Below, in pieces: positions 11,398 through 21,556 of a stretch of 64,000 nt of DNA (position 1 is its first letter; every line of letters begins with the position of its first letter). The DNA is from Phytophthora sp. 'mugwort' (lineage: Eukaryota > Oomycota > Peronosporomycetes > Peronosporales > Peronosporaceae), in contig JAUCEF010000013.1 in the NCBI GenBank assembly GCA_033558025.1, positions 489,001 through 553,000 on the forward strand, in the 5' to 3' direction. A model generated the notes under the pieces. It was not told the DNA's origin. It was given only the letters and a program-made list of their open reading frames with translations, and did no database searches. A program made the position numbers and the translations under genes.

Positions 11398-11409
11398 GGT
11401 TATGAGCCC
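11398..11409 (+). other. primer-binding site of A2
   Basis: GGTTATGAGCCC directly after LTR end CTTCA; gag ATG at 11402-11404. Confidence 0.75.
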
Positions 11410-13641
11410 AAGTACCATGTCGTCTGTGCAAGATACCAAGATCTCCATTGACAAGTTCAACGGCGACAACTTCGCCACCTGGAACCGCTACATGCGTGGC
11501 GTGTTCCTGACCAAGTCGGTATGGAACGTCGTGAACCGGGAGACGACGCCAAGTTCGCGGACCCGAGGGCCATGGACGACTACGTCAAGTCCAGCAACAT
11601 CGCGTTCGGTCTGATGTTGCTCCACATGGATGCGGACTACCACCATGTGGTCGACGACTGCGAAGAAGCCAGGGTGGCCTGGACGCGTCTGCGCTCACTC
11701 TACGGGGGGTCACAGAAGGCTGGTCGTATCTACCTGAAGCGCCAGCTCTTCAGCATGGAGATGGCAGAAGGCGGCAATGTGCTTCATCATTGCAACGAAG
11801 TCCTCAACATCAGCGCCAAGCTCAGCAGCATCGGCGCCAAGATGGAGGATGAAGACGTGGCAATCTGCCTGTTACGGAGTCTGCCCAAGAGTTTCGAGAA
11901 CGTGGTTCTCAACTTGGAGATGAGCAACGCAGAGCTGCGCACTCAAGACGTGATCAAGGTGCTCACGAACGAGCACATCAAGCGGCAGGGCGAGAAGACT
12001 GCTCAGGTGAAGATTGAAGACACTGCAAGGGCCTTCAATGCCGAGCGTGAAAGCCGCCACTGCACTTACTGCGGGAAATCGGGACACGTCGTGGACAAGT
12101 GCTGGACCAAGCAAAAGGATGACAATCGAGGTGCACGACGTGGCCGGTCTGGTCGCGGTGCGAACAATGTCCAATGGCGCGACGACAGCGATGATGACTT
12201 CATCGCGTTTGCGGTCTCTATGGAGTGTGGTATCTCCAAGACCAACAAGTTTCAAGGCTCATGGGCCATCGACAGTGGTGCCACGCACCACATCTGCAAT
12301 GACAAGAATAAGTTTGTCAACATCAAGGCATGCGACGAAGGTGAACTCACTGTCGCAAACGGCAATAGTGCCAAGATCAAGGGAGTTGGAACGGTCATGC
12401 AGCGCGTCACCTTGCCTAATGGTGGCGAACGCGACATCCACGTTCAAGACGCGCTCTACGTACCAAGTATGAACAAGAATCTGCTTTCGGTACCCCAGAT
12501 CAACCGAAGCGGACAGTTCAAGGTGGTGTTTGATGGAGCAGAAATGCACATCGCACACAAGACGTCGAAAAAGATCGTGGCTTCCGCGGACCTGATCGAC
12601 GGTCTCTACTGGCTCCGGGTGCCAAGTTTCGCTGCGAATTCGGTGACCGATGTATCGATCAACGCGGTCGATCTTCATGCACGTATGGGTCACGCACCCA
12701 GCGACGTTCTTCGGAAGATGGTCTCAAGTGGCATGGTCACGGGTGCCAAGATGCCGACATCGTCAAAGAACTCAAGCCAGTGTCGCGGGTGCCAACAAGG
12801 AAAAATGGTGCAAAAGCCCTTCCCAAGCAACCCGAACAAGCCCAAGTACAAGCCGTTCGAGTTCCTTCACTTTGATATTTGTGGACCCATGGAGGAAGAG
12901 TCGCTGGGTGGCAGTCGCTACTTGCTGCTTCTCACGGACGAAGCCAGCAGCTGCATGACGGGATTCTGCTTGCGAGCCAAGTGGAAAGCGAAGGCTGCTT
13001 GCGTCGCTTCATTACCAAGGTGGAGAAGCAATTCGATGCCAAAGTGAAGTTTGTGCGGCATGATGGAGCCAAAGAGTTCGCGACCAACTCGCTCAAGACT
13101 TTCTACGAAGACCACGGCATCGAAGTCCAGCCCACGGTTCGGTATGCGCACCAAACCAACGCAACTGCTGAGCGCGCCAACCGAACCATCGTGACTATCG
13201 GCCGCAGTATGCTTCACTACGCTGGCTTGGACAAGACGTTCTGGGCGGAAGCGGCAATGACGGCAATTTACATCAAGAATCGTCTGCCGTCTCCGAAGTC
13301 GCCCGACAAAACTCCGTTCGAAATCATCTACAAGTCCAAGCCCAACGTCAAGCACATGCGGATCTTCGGGTGCAAGGCCTATATCTTGACGCCGAAGGAG
13401 AAGCGACTCAAGTGGGATCCCAAAGCTCGTGAAGGTATTTTCATGGGTTACGAGGAGCGTTCCAAGGCGTATCGAGTTTATGACATCGAGGCGGGGCAGG
13501 TGCTGATCTCTCCCGATGTCACATTCGATGAGTCAAGCTTTGATGGGGCTGAAGCTATTGGTGATGAAGGAGTCAACGAAGTTGCCGACTATTTTGACGA
13601 AATGCAAGTCTCCGACAACAGTGGCACAAGGGTGTTCAAGC
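11402..13641 (+). pseudogene. copia gag-PR-IN of A2 (5' exon-like half)
   Basis: Gag starts at 11402. A missing base near 11550 (shared with A1) moves the frame. From there to about 12980 it is open: gag body, CCHC ([14 protein letters not shown]), protease [14 protein letters not shown] and the first integrase Asp (FDICGP). A second lost base at about 12982 (AAGTGGAAAGC here, AAGTCGGAAAGC in A1) shifts again; integrase continues with RHDGAKEF and ATAERA to 13641, where B3 is inserted. Integrase here differs from the B/C families by AKEF for AREF. Joined across B3, the reading frame runs straight into the half at 21562. Confidence 0.92.
13637..13641 (+). other. target-site duplication of B3 (left copy)
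   Basis: CAAGC here and at 21557-21561, directly outside the LTR ends of B3. Confidence 0.92.
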
Positions 13642-13984
13642 TGATAAAAGTGTTGAGGTCTTGAAGCGAGGCTTGGGTTGAGCGGAGGGAGTTCTGCACT
13701 TGGGTGCGGGGACCGGAGTGAAGACCACTTGAGCTGAAGAAGGAAGATTCGAAAGTGATTGATTTATCGGAGCTTACACTACCTAGTCTACCACATAGAT
13801 ATGCAGCCCTGCATCCAATCATTTGGTGCATCCAATCACCAACACTCCGCACTCGTCCAATCATCCTACTCGTTTAATCATCCGTTGCGTAAACAACGTA
13901 CCGTAAACATCGCGGGATCGTGTTGGACCGGTTCGGGTTAACCGGTTACTGGTACAAAGTACCAAAACCCGGCAACCCTCAATA
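13642..13984 (-). repeat. LTR-B, 3' LTR of B3 (343 bp)
   Basis: The minus strand begins TATTGAGGGT at 13984, directly after the polypurine tract, and ends TTTTATCA at 13642, directly beside the CAAGC duplication. Confidence 0.95.
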
Positions 13985-13991
13985 CGCCCCC

Positions 13992-16748
13992 TCAATGCGA
14001 ACACGCGTGGATTCCGAGGGACGCCGTCAGATCCATGTGGCGCGGTCCTGGCAGTGCCTTGGTCATGATGTCCGCCAGCATGATAGAAGTCTCGCAATAC
14101 TCGAGCTTGACTTCGCCGCGCTTGACCTCATCACGGATGTGATGGTACTTGATGTCGATGTGCTTGGCGCGACCATGGTTCACTGGGTTCTTCGTCATCT
14201 TGATGCACGACTGGTTGTCTTCGCGGATCTTAAGCTCGGGTCCAGTCTCGTTGGCAGCCGCCAAAATCTCGCATAGCAGGCGATGAATCCACCTGCCTTC
14301 TTGGATCGCCAGACTGAGCGCGATGTATTCCGCCTCGCTCGTAGACAGCGAAACACTTGACTGTTTCTTGCTTCCCCAGCTCACTGGCGCACCCATCAGC
14401 ATGAACGTGTAGCCGGAAGTCGACTTGCGGTCCGCGAGGTCGCCAGCCCAGTCCGCATCCGAATACCCACGAAAGTCGATCTTGTTGCCTGGCTTAAAAC
14501 AGATTCCATGCGTCTTGGTGCCTTGTAGATAGCGAAAAATGCGCTTGACCGCAACCCAGTGTTCCTCTTGGGGGTTCTCCATGAAGCGCGATACATAGCC
14601 CACTGCGTACGCGATATCCGGGCGAGTAGCAGTCATCAAGTGCATGAGGGCACCCACAGCTTCGCGAAACGGAGCGTTCACCTTGGTCGCTGCGTCACTT
14701 GGAACCAGTCGAGTGCTCATGTCTACCGGACTCACCACAGCCTTGCACTCGTCCATACCGAAACGCTTCAGGATATCATCCACATAACGCAGCCGGGCAC
14801 ATCGTCACGCTGCCGTCCGGGCCATCCACCAGCTCGATTCCAAGGACGAACACACACTTGCCACTGTCAGTCATTTCGAAGCGTGTCTTGAGGTCGTTCT
14901 TCGTGCGTGAGATCAGCTCGGGTGAACTTCCGGTGACCAACACATCGTCCACGTAGACCAGCACGAGCACACAGTGGCCATCGACAACCTTGATGTAGAG
15001 GCACGGGTCGAAGGCTGAAACTTGAAAACCGATAGAACACACGAATTCGTCGAAGGTCTCGTTCCATACGCGCGAAGCTTGCTTGAGACCGTAAATCGCC
15101 TTCACCAATTCCACGCAGTCGAAATCACCATCCAGCTCGACGCCTTCAGGAACCACGCAGAACACCAACTCCTTCATTATCCCGTATAGGAATGCAGTCA
15201 CCACGTCGAGTTGGTCGAGGGGCCAGCCAAAGTACTTGGCGATCGCGATGACCATGCGCAGCGTCACGTACTTGACCACGGGCGAGAACGTCTCCGTGTA
15301 GTCGATGCCGTACTTTTGCTTGAAACCCTTGGCTACGAGGCGCGCCTTGTACTTCTCGATCGATCCGTCGGCTTTGCGCTTAATCTTGAACACCCACTTG
15401 GTACCGATGGCGCTTTGTCCGCTGGGCAACTTGGCAGCACGAAACACACCACGAAGTCGCATCGACTTGAGTTCCGCACGAACAGCCTTGCGCCAATGCA
15501 CTTGATCAGGTCCGTTCACCGCGTCTTGGAATGTCGACGGCTCCGATAAGTCCACGGCTGCTTCGACCGCGTTGGCACTTGCACGCCAAAACACAGATGG
15601 AGTCGATTCTTCATCTTGGTCTCCAGACTTTTCTTCTTCATCTGCGTCTGTTCGGTGCGAAGGGGAGTAGTTCGGCGCACTTGCTTCTTCCAGTCCAGGT
15701 CGATGACGCACAGCTCGCGGTCTTCTCGAAGCTTCATTTTCGTCACTCGGGCGGCTCTTGCGCTTCCCTGCCTGTTTGTACTCCGTCTGGCGCGGACCAC
15801 CATCGTCGATGTCGAGCGAGTCGAAGTCCAGGTCGTCGACATCTTCATCAGAAATCGGCGGTGAAAATCCAAAGGTCGATTCATCGAAGTTGACATCGCG
15901 ACTGATGACCACCTGCCCCGCCTCGATGTCATAAAGTCGATACGCCTTGGACACTTCTTCGTAACCCAGAAACAATCCGGCGCGAGCCTTGGGATCCCAC
16001 TTGAGTCGCTTCTCCTTCGGAGTCAGGATGTACGTCCGACAGCCGAAAACACGCATGTGCTTCACACTCGGCTTGGACTTGTAGACGATCTCGAACGGAG
16101 TCTTGTGCTCGATCTTGGGTAACGGCAGGCGGTTCTTCACATAGATGGCCGTCATCGCCGCCTCAGCCCAGAAACACTTGTCCAGCTTAGCGTGATGCAG
16201 CATGCTGCGGCCGATCGTGACGATAGTTCGGATAGCTCGCTCTGCCGTGCCGTTGGTCTGGTGCGCGTACGGAACCGTGGTTTGCTGCTCGATGCCTTCG
16301 TCTTCGTAAAGTCGTTGAGCGAGTTGGTCGCAAATTCACGAGCTCCGTCGTGCCGCACAAACTTGACCTTCTTGCCGAACTGCGTCTGCACCTTCATGAT
16401 GTATGTCTTGATGCAGTCTTCACTCTCCGACTTGGCACGCAGGCAGAAACCCTTCATGCATCCACTGGCTTCGTCCACGATCAGTAGCAGGTACTTGCTG
16501 CCGCCAAGCGAGTTTTCCTCCATGGGTCCGCAGATGTCGAAGTGGAGCAGCTCAAATGTGTCGTAGCGACGCTTGTCACGGTTGCTTGGGAATGGTTTTT
16601 GGACCATTTTGCCTTGCTGGCAACCACGACACACACTTGGTCCACTCGACTTGGAAGGTGCTTTCGCGTCCTTGATCATCTTGGTGTCGACCATCTTGCG
16701 AAGAACCTCGACTGGAGCGTGACCCATACGCGCGTGCAAATCGACCAT
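13992..16748 (-). pseudogene. copia IN-RT-RNase H of B3 (3' half), frameshifted
   Basis: Leftward from the C1 insertion: HHCC (HARMGH...CRGC), [14 protein letters not shown]; a base is missing near 16308 in the NDF codons (the same lesion as in all five array units); then GTAERA, acidic linker, RT with YVDDVLV; an extra base near 14790 (shared with B1); then RNase H to TGA at 13994-13992. RNase H is open with YSDADWAGD, STSEAEYIA and EDNQSC. Having both the array lesion and the B1 lesion makes this copy a link between the B and C families. Confidence 0.92.
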
Positions 16749-16753
16749 CCTTC

Positions 16754-17094
16754 TGATGAAAGGTATGGATCTTGGACACGAAGCTTGTACGAAGCGGAGG
16801 GAGGGACGTCGCAGACGGCGGGACAAGAGCGAAGGCACTTGAGGGGTAGAATGAAGATTCGAAAGTGATTGAATTGTTGGAGCTTACACCCTACTGTTAT
16901 AGACACGCGACCCTGCGTCCTATCACCTAGTGCATCTAATCAACCATCACTCACCGGTGTTCGTCCAATCATCCTACTCGTCTAATCATCGGTGGCGTAA
17001 ACAACTTACCGTAATCAACGTGGGTTCGTATTGGACCGGTTCGGGTTAACCGGTTCACGGCTAATAACTGATACCAAACCGGTAACCGTCAATA
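16754..17094 (-). repeat. LTR-C, 3' LTR of C1 (341 bp)
   Basis: The minus strand begins TATTGACGGT at 17094 and ends TTTCATCA at 16754. It differs from 19572-19921 by a 9-bp deletion and about four substitutions. Confidence 0.93.
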
Positions 17095-19571
17095 GAGGTC
17101 GCCAGCCCAGTCCGCGTCCGAGTACCCGCGAAAGTCGATGTTGTCACCCGGCTTGAAGCAGATCCCATGCGTCTTGGTGCCTTGCAGGTAGCGAAAGATA
17201 CGCTTGACCGCAACCCAGTGTTCTTCTTGAGGGTTCTCCATGAAGCGCGACGCATAGCCAACGGCGTACGCGATGTCCGGGCGCGTGGCAGTCATCAAGT
17301 GCATCAGAGCACCAACAGCTTCGCGAAACGGAGCGTTCACCTTGGTCGCTGCGTCACTTGAAATCAGTCGAGTGCTTATGTCGACGGGACTCACCACGGC
17401 CTTGCACTCGTCCATACCAAAACGCTTGAGAATGTCATCCACATAGCGGCGCTGACACATCGTCACGCTGCCGTCCGGGCCGTCCACCAATTCGATCCCA
17501 AGAACGAACGCGCACTTGCCGCTGTCGGTCATCTCGAAGCGTGTCTTGAGGTCGGTCTTCGTGCGTGAGATCAGTTCGGGTGAACTTCCGGTAATCAGCA
17601 CGTCATCCACGTAGACCAGCACTAGCACGCAGTGACCGTCAACGATCTTGATGTAGAGGCACGGGTCGAACGCCGATACTTGAAAGCCGATGGAGCACAC
17701 GAACTCGTCGAAGGTCTCGTTCCACACGCGCGAAGCTTGCTTGAGACCGTAGATCGCCTTCACCAATTCCAGGCAGTCGAAGTCACCGTCGAGATCAACA
17801 CCTTCGGGGACCGCGCAGAACACCAGTTCTTTCATTATCCCGTACAGGAAAGCTGTCACCACGTCGAGTTGGTCGAGGGGCCAGCCAAAATACTTGGCAA
17901 TCGCGATGATCATGCGCAGCGTCACGTACTTGACCACGGGCGAGAACGTCTCGGTGTAGTCGATGCCGTACTTCTGCTTGAACCCCTTGGCCACCAGGCG
18001 CGCCTTGTACTTCTCGATCGATCCGTCCGCTTTGCGCTTGATCTTGAACACCCACTTGGTGCCGATGGCGCGTTGTCCGTTAGGCAACTTGGCAGCACGA
18101 AACACACCACGAAGTCGCATCGACTTGAGTTCCGCACGAACAGCCTTGCGCCAATGCACTTGATCAGGTCCGTTCACCGCGTCTTGGAATGTCGACGGCT
18201 CCGATAAGTCCACGGCTGCTTCGACCGCGTTGGCACTTGCACGCCAAAACACAGATGGAGTCGATTCTTCATCTTGGTCTCCAGACTTTTCTTCTTCATC
18301 TGCGTCTGTTCGGTGCGAAGGGGAGTAGTTCGGCGCACTTGCTTCTTCCAGTCCAGGTCGATGACGCACAGCTCGCGGTTTTCTGGCAGCTTCATCTTCG
18401 TCACTCGGGCGGCTCTTGCGCTTCCCTGCCTGCGTGTACTCCGTCTGGCGGAAACCATCATTGTCGATGTCGAGCGAGTCGAAGTCCAGGTCGTCGACAT
18501 CTTCATCGGAAATCGACGGTGAACATCCAAAGGTCGACCCATCGAAGTTGATACGCCTTGGACACTTCTTCGTAACCCAGGAACAGTCCAGCGCGAGCCT
18601 TGGGATCCCACTTGAGCCGCTTCTCCTTCGGAGTCAGAATGTACGTCCGACAGCCGAACACACGCATGTGCTTCACACTCGGCTTGGAGTTGTAAACGAT
18701 CTCGAACGGAGTCTTGTGCTCGATCTTGGGTGACGGCAGACGATTCTTCACGTAGATGGCAGTCATGGCCGCCTCAGCCCAGAAACACTTGTCCAGCTTA
18801 GCGTGATGCAGCATGCTGCGGCCGATCGTGACGATAGTTCGGATAGCTCGCTCTGCCGTGCCGTTCGTCTGGTGCGCGTACGGAACCGTGGTTTGCTGCT
18901 CGATGCCTTCGTCTTCGTAGAAGTCGTTGAGCGAGTTGGTCGCAAACTCACGAGCTCCGTCGTGCCGCACAAACTTGACCTTCTTGCCGAACTGCTTCTG
19001 CACCTTCATGATGTACGTCTTGATGCAGTCTTCGCTCTCCGACTTGGCACTTAAGCAGAAACCCTTCATGCATCGACTGGCTTCGTCCACGATCAGTAGC
19101 AGGTACTTGCTGCCCCCAAGTGAATTTTCCTCCATGGGTCCGCAGATGTCGAAGTGGAGCAGCTCGAACGTGTCGTAACGACGCTTGTCATGGTTGCTTG
19201 GAAACGGTTTTTGGACCATTTTACCTTGCTGGCAACCACGACACAGACTTGGTCCGCTCGACTTGAAAGGTGCCTTCGCGTCCTTGATCATGTGGTTGTC
19301 GACCATCTTGCGAAGCACCTCAACCGGAGCGTGACCCATGCGCGCGTGCAGGTCGACAGTCTTGCCACTCGTCGCCGCATTCGCCGATCGCTGAGGCGTC
19401 TGAAGCCAGTAGAGTCCATCCATGAGGTTTGCCGTCGCCACCACTTGCTTGGAGCCTTTGTGCGCAATCTGCATCTTGGTGCCGTCGAACACCACTTGAA
19501 ACTTGTCACTTTTGTTGATCTGCGGTACCGAAAGCAGATTCTTGCTCATGCTTGGCACGTACAGCGCGTTC
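17095..19571 (-). pseudogene. copia pol fragment of C1
   Basis: Starts in late protease ([17 protein letters not shown]). Integrase is intact in frame ([20 protein letters not shown], without the lesion of the array) down to about 18551, where about 47 bp of the linker are deleted and the frame is lost. RT resumes ([16 protein letters not shown]) and runs to YSDADWAGDL, where the gene stops at the LTR. Most of RNase H (STSEAEY, EDNQSC) is gone. It retains the ancestral state at both sites that vary among array units (no extra C, GGCGACC). Confidence 0.9.
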
Positions 19572-19921
19572 TGATGAAAGATATGGATCTTGGACACGAA
19601 GCTTGTACGAAGCGGAGGGAGGGACGTCGCAGACGGCGGGACCGGAGCGAAGGCACTTGAGGGGTAGAATGAAGATTCGAAAGTGATTGAATTGTTGGAG
19701 CTTACACCCTACTGTTATAGACACGCGACCCTGCGTCCTATCACCTAGTGCATCTAATCAACCATCACTCACCGGTGTTCGTCCAATCATCCTACTCGTC
19801 TAATCATCGGTGGCGTAAACAACTTACCGTAATCACCATAATCAACGTGGGTTCGGATTGGACCGGTTCGGGTTAACCGGTTCACGGCTAATAACTGATA
19901 CCAAACCGGTAACCGTCAATA
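19572..19921 (-). repeat. LTR-C, 5' LTR of C1 (350 bp)
   Basis: The minus strand begins TATTGACGGT at 19921 and ends TTTCATCA at 19572. The internal side joins GAACGCGCTG with no primer site, the same junction as in the 36-52 kb array. Confidence 0.93.
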
Positions 19922-19926
19922 CCTTC

Positions 19927-21209
19927 CACTTGTCGCCGCATTTGCCGATCGCTGAGGTGTGCGAAGCCAGTAGAGTCCGTCCACGAGATCCGCCGTCGCC
20001 ACCACTTGATTCGAGTCCTTGCGCGAAACGTGCATCTCAGTGCCGTCAAATACCACTTGGAACTTGCCATGCTTGTTTATCTGCGGCACTGAAAGCAGAT
20101 TCTTGCTCATATTTGGCACGTAAAGCGCGTTCTTGATCTCGATCTCGCTCGCGCTCGTCGCCGTTAGGCAGGACCACTCTTTCCACGATGGTCCCCACAC
20201 CCTTGATGGCAGCCTTGTTGCCATCGGCCACCGAAAGTTCGCCTTCACTTCGCTCGATCAAATTGGCGAACTTGGACTTGTCGTTGCAAATATGGTGCGT
20301 GGCACCGCTGTCGACCGCCCACATCCCGGACACATTCTTGGCCGTCGAAACTCTACATTCCAGGGAAACCGCGAACGCCACTCGATCGTAGTCGTTGTCG
20401 TAGCCGTCGCTGTCGTTTCTCCACTGGATGTTGTTGGCCCCGCGTCCACGGCCGTTGCCGCCGCGTCTTGGCCCTCGGTTCTCGTCCTTCTGCTTGGTCC
20501 AGCACTTGTCAATGACATGCCCCAATTTTCCGCAGTACGTGCATTGGCGAGGCTCACGGTCGGTGTTGAACGCCTTGGCCGCGTTCTCAGTCTTCACCGT
20601 CGCCGTCTTCTCGCCTTGTCGCTTGATGTGCTCGTTCGTGAGCACCTTCACAACGTCTTGCGACCGCAGCTCCGCGCTACTCATCTCCAAGTTCAGCACG
20701 ACGTTCTCGTAGCTCTTGGGGAGACTGCGCAGCAAGCAGATCGCCACGTCCTCGTCCTCCATCTTGGCGCCGATGCTGCTGAGCTTGGCGCTGATGTTCA
20801 GGACATCATTGCAATGATGCAACACATTGCCGCCTTCCGACATCTCCATGCTGAAGAGCTGTCGCTTCAGGTAGATGCGACCAGCCTTCTGCGATCCACC
20901 GTACAGCGTCTTCAAGCGCGTCCACGCGATCCATGCTTCCTCGCACTCATCGACCACATGATGGTAGTCGGCGTCCATGTGGAGCAACATCAGTCCGAAA
21001 GCGATGTTGCTCGACTTGACATACTCGTCCTTGGCCCGGGAGTCCGTAAAGGATGGAGACGTTTCCCGATTCACCACATGCCACGTCGACTTGGTCAGGA
21101 ACACGCCACGCATGTAGCGGTTCCACGTCGCGTAGTTGTCTCCGTTGAACTTGTCGATGGAGACCTTGGTCGAGACGTCTTGGGCAGAGGACATGGTGCT
21201 TGGGCTCAT
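19927..21209 (-). pseudogene. copia gag-PR of B3 (5' half)
   Basis: ATG 21209 in the primer site. Gag is open for about 350 codons: [32 protein letters not shown], a Gly/Arg-rich tract, protease [11 protein letters not shown] 4-bp duplication near 20145 (TCGC repeated) shifts the frame; protease and the early integrase linker continue in the new frame to the C1 insertion. Confidence 0.92.
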
Positions 21210-21213
21210 AACC
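21202..21213 (-). other. primer-binding site of B3
   Basis: GGTTATGAGCCC on the minus strand, abutting LTR end TATCA. Confidence 0.75.
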
Positions 21214-21556
21214 TGATAAAGGTGTTGAGGTCTTGAAGCGAGGCTTGGGTTGAGCGGAGGGAGTTCTGCACTTGGGTGCGGGGACCGGAGTGAAGACCAC
21301 TTGAGCTGAAGAAGGAAGATTCGAAAGTGATTGATTTATCGGAGCTTACACTACCTAGTCTACCACATAGATATGCAGCCCTGCATCCAATCATTTGGTG
21401 CATCCAATCACCAACACTCCGCACTCGTCCAATCATCCTACTCGTTTAATCATCGGTTGCGTAAACAACGTACCGTAAACATCGCGGGATCGTGTTGGAC
21501 CGGTTCGGGTTAACCGGTTACTGGTACACAGTACCAAAACCCGGCAACCCTCAATA
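21214..21556 (-). repeat. LTR-B, 5' LTR of B3 (343 bp)
   Basis: The minus strand starts TATTGAGGGT at 21556; the right flank is the duplication CAAGC (21557-21561). Confidence 0.95.

Larger units (their letters stand above)
16754..19921 (-). mobile_element. copia element C1 (LTR-C family), internally deleted, 3.17 kb
   Basis: Minus-strand insertion in B3 with perfect duplication CCTTC (16749-16753 and 19922-19926). It lacks the primer site, gag and protease start (5' LTR joins pol directly at 19571/19572) and the RNase H end with the polypurine tract (pol joins the 3' LTR directly at 17094/17095). Both deletions end exactly at an LTR terminus. Confidence 0.94.
13642..21556 (-). mobile_element. 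copia element B3 (LTR-B family), complete but split by C1
   Basis: Minus-strand element with 5' LTR 21214-21556, gag-PR 21209-19927, an inserted C1, then integrase-RT-RNase H 16748-13992 and 3' LTR 13642-13984. Without C1 it is about 4.74 kb. The flanking 5-bp duplication CAAGC is perfect and the host A2 reading frame is continuous when the element is ignored. The LTRs differ by about three substitutions in 343 bp. Confidence 0.96.

Noticed and set aside
11545..11560. Programmed ribosomal frameshift in gag of A1/A2
   Set aside because: The shift is about 50 codons into gag, not at a gag-pol border; no slippery heptamer is evident and B/C relatives are in frame here. A shared mutation is simpler.
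20133..21236. Long open frames opposite gag (also 6617-7561, 53207-54157, 61549-62334)
   Set aside because: They are exact antisense shadows of the copia gag, caused by its GC-biased third positions; they recur wherever gag occurs and have no motif of their own.
21492..21556. N-terminal extension of the A2 RT frame into LTR-B
   Set aside because: This part is antisense LTR sequence of B3; the true coding upstream is at 13641, left of the insertion.
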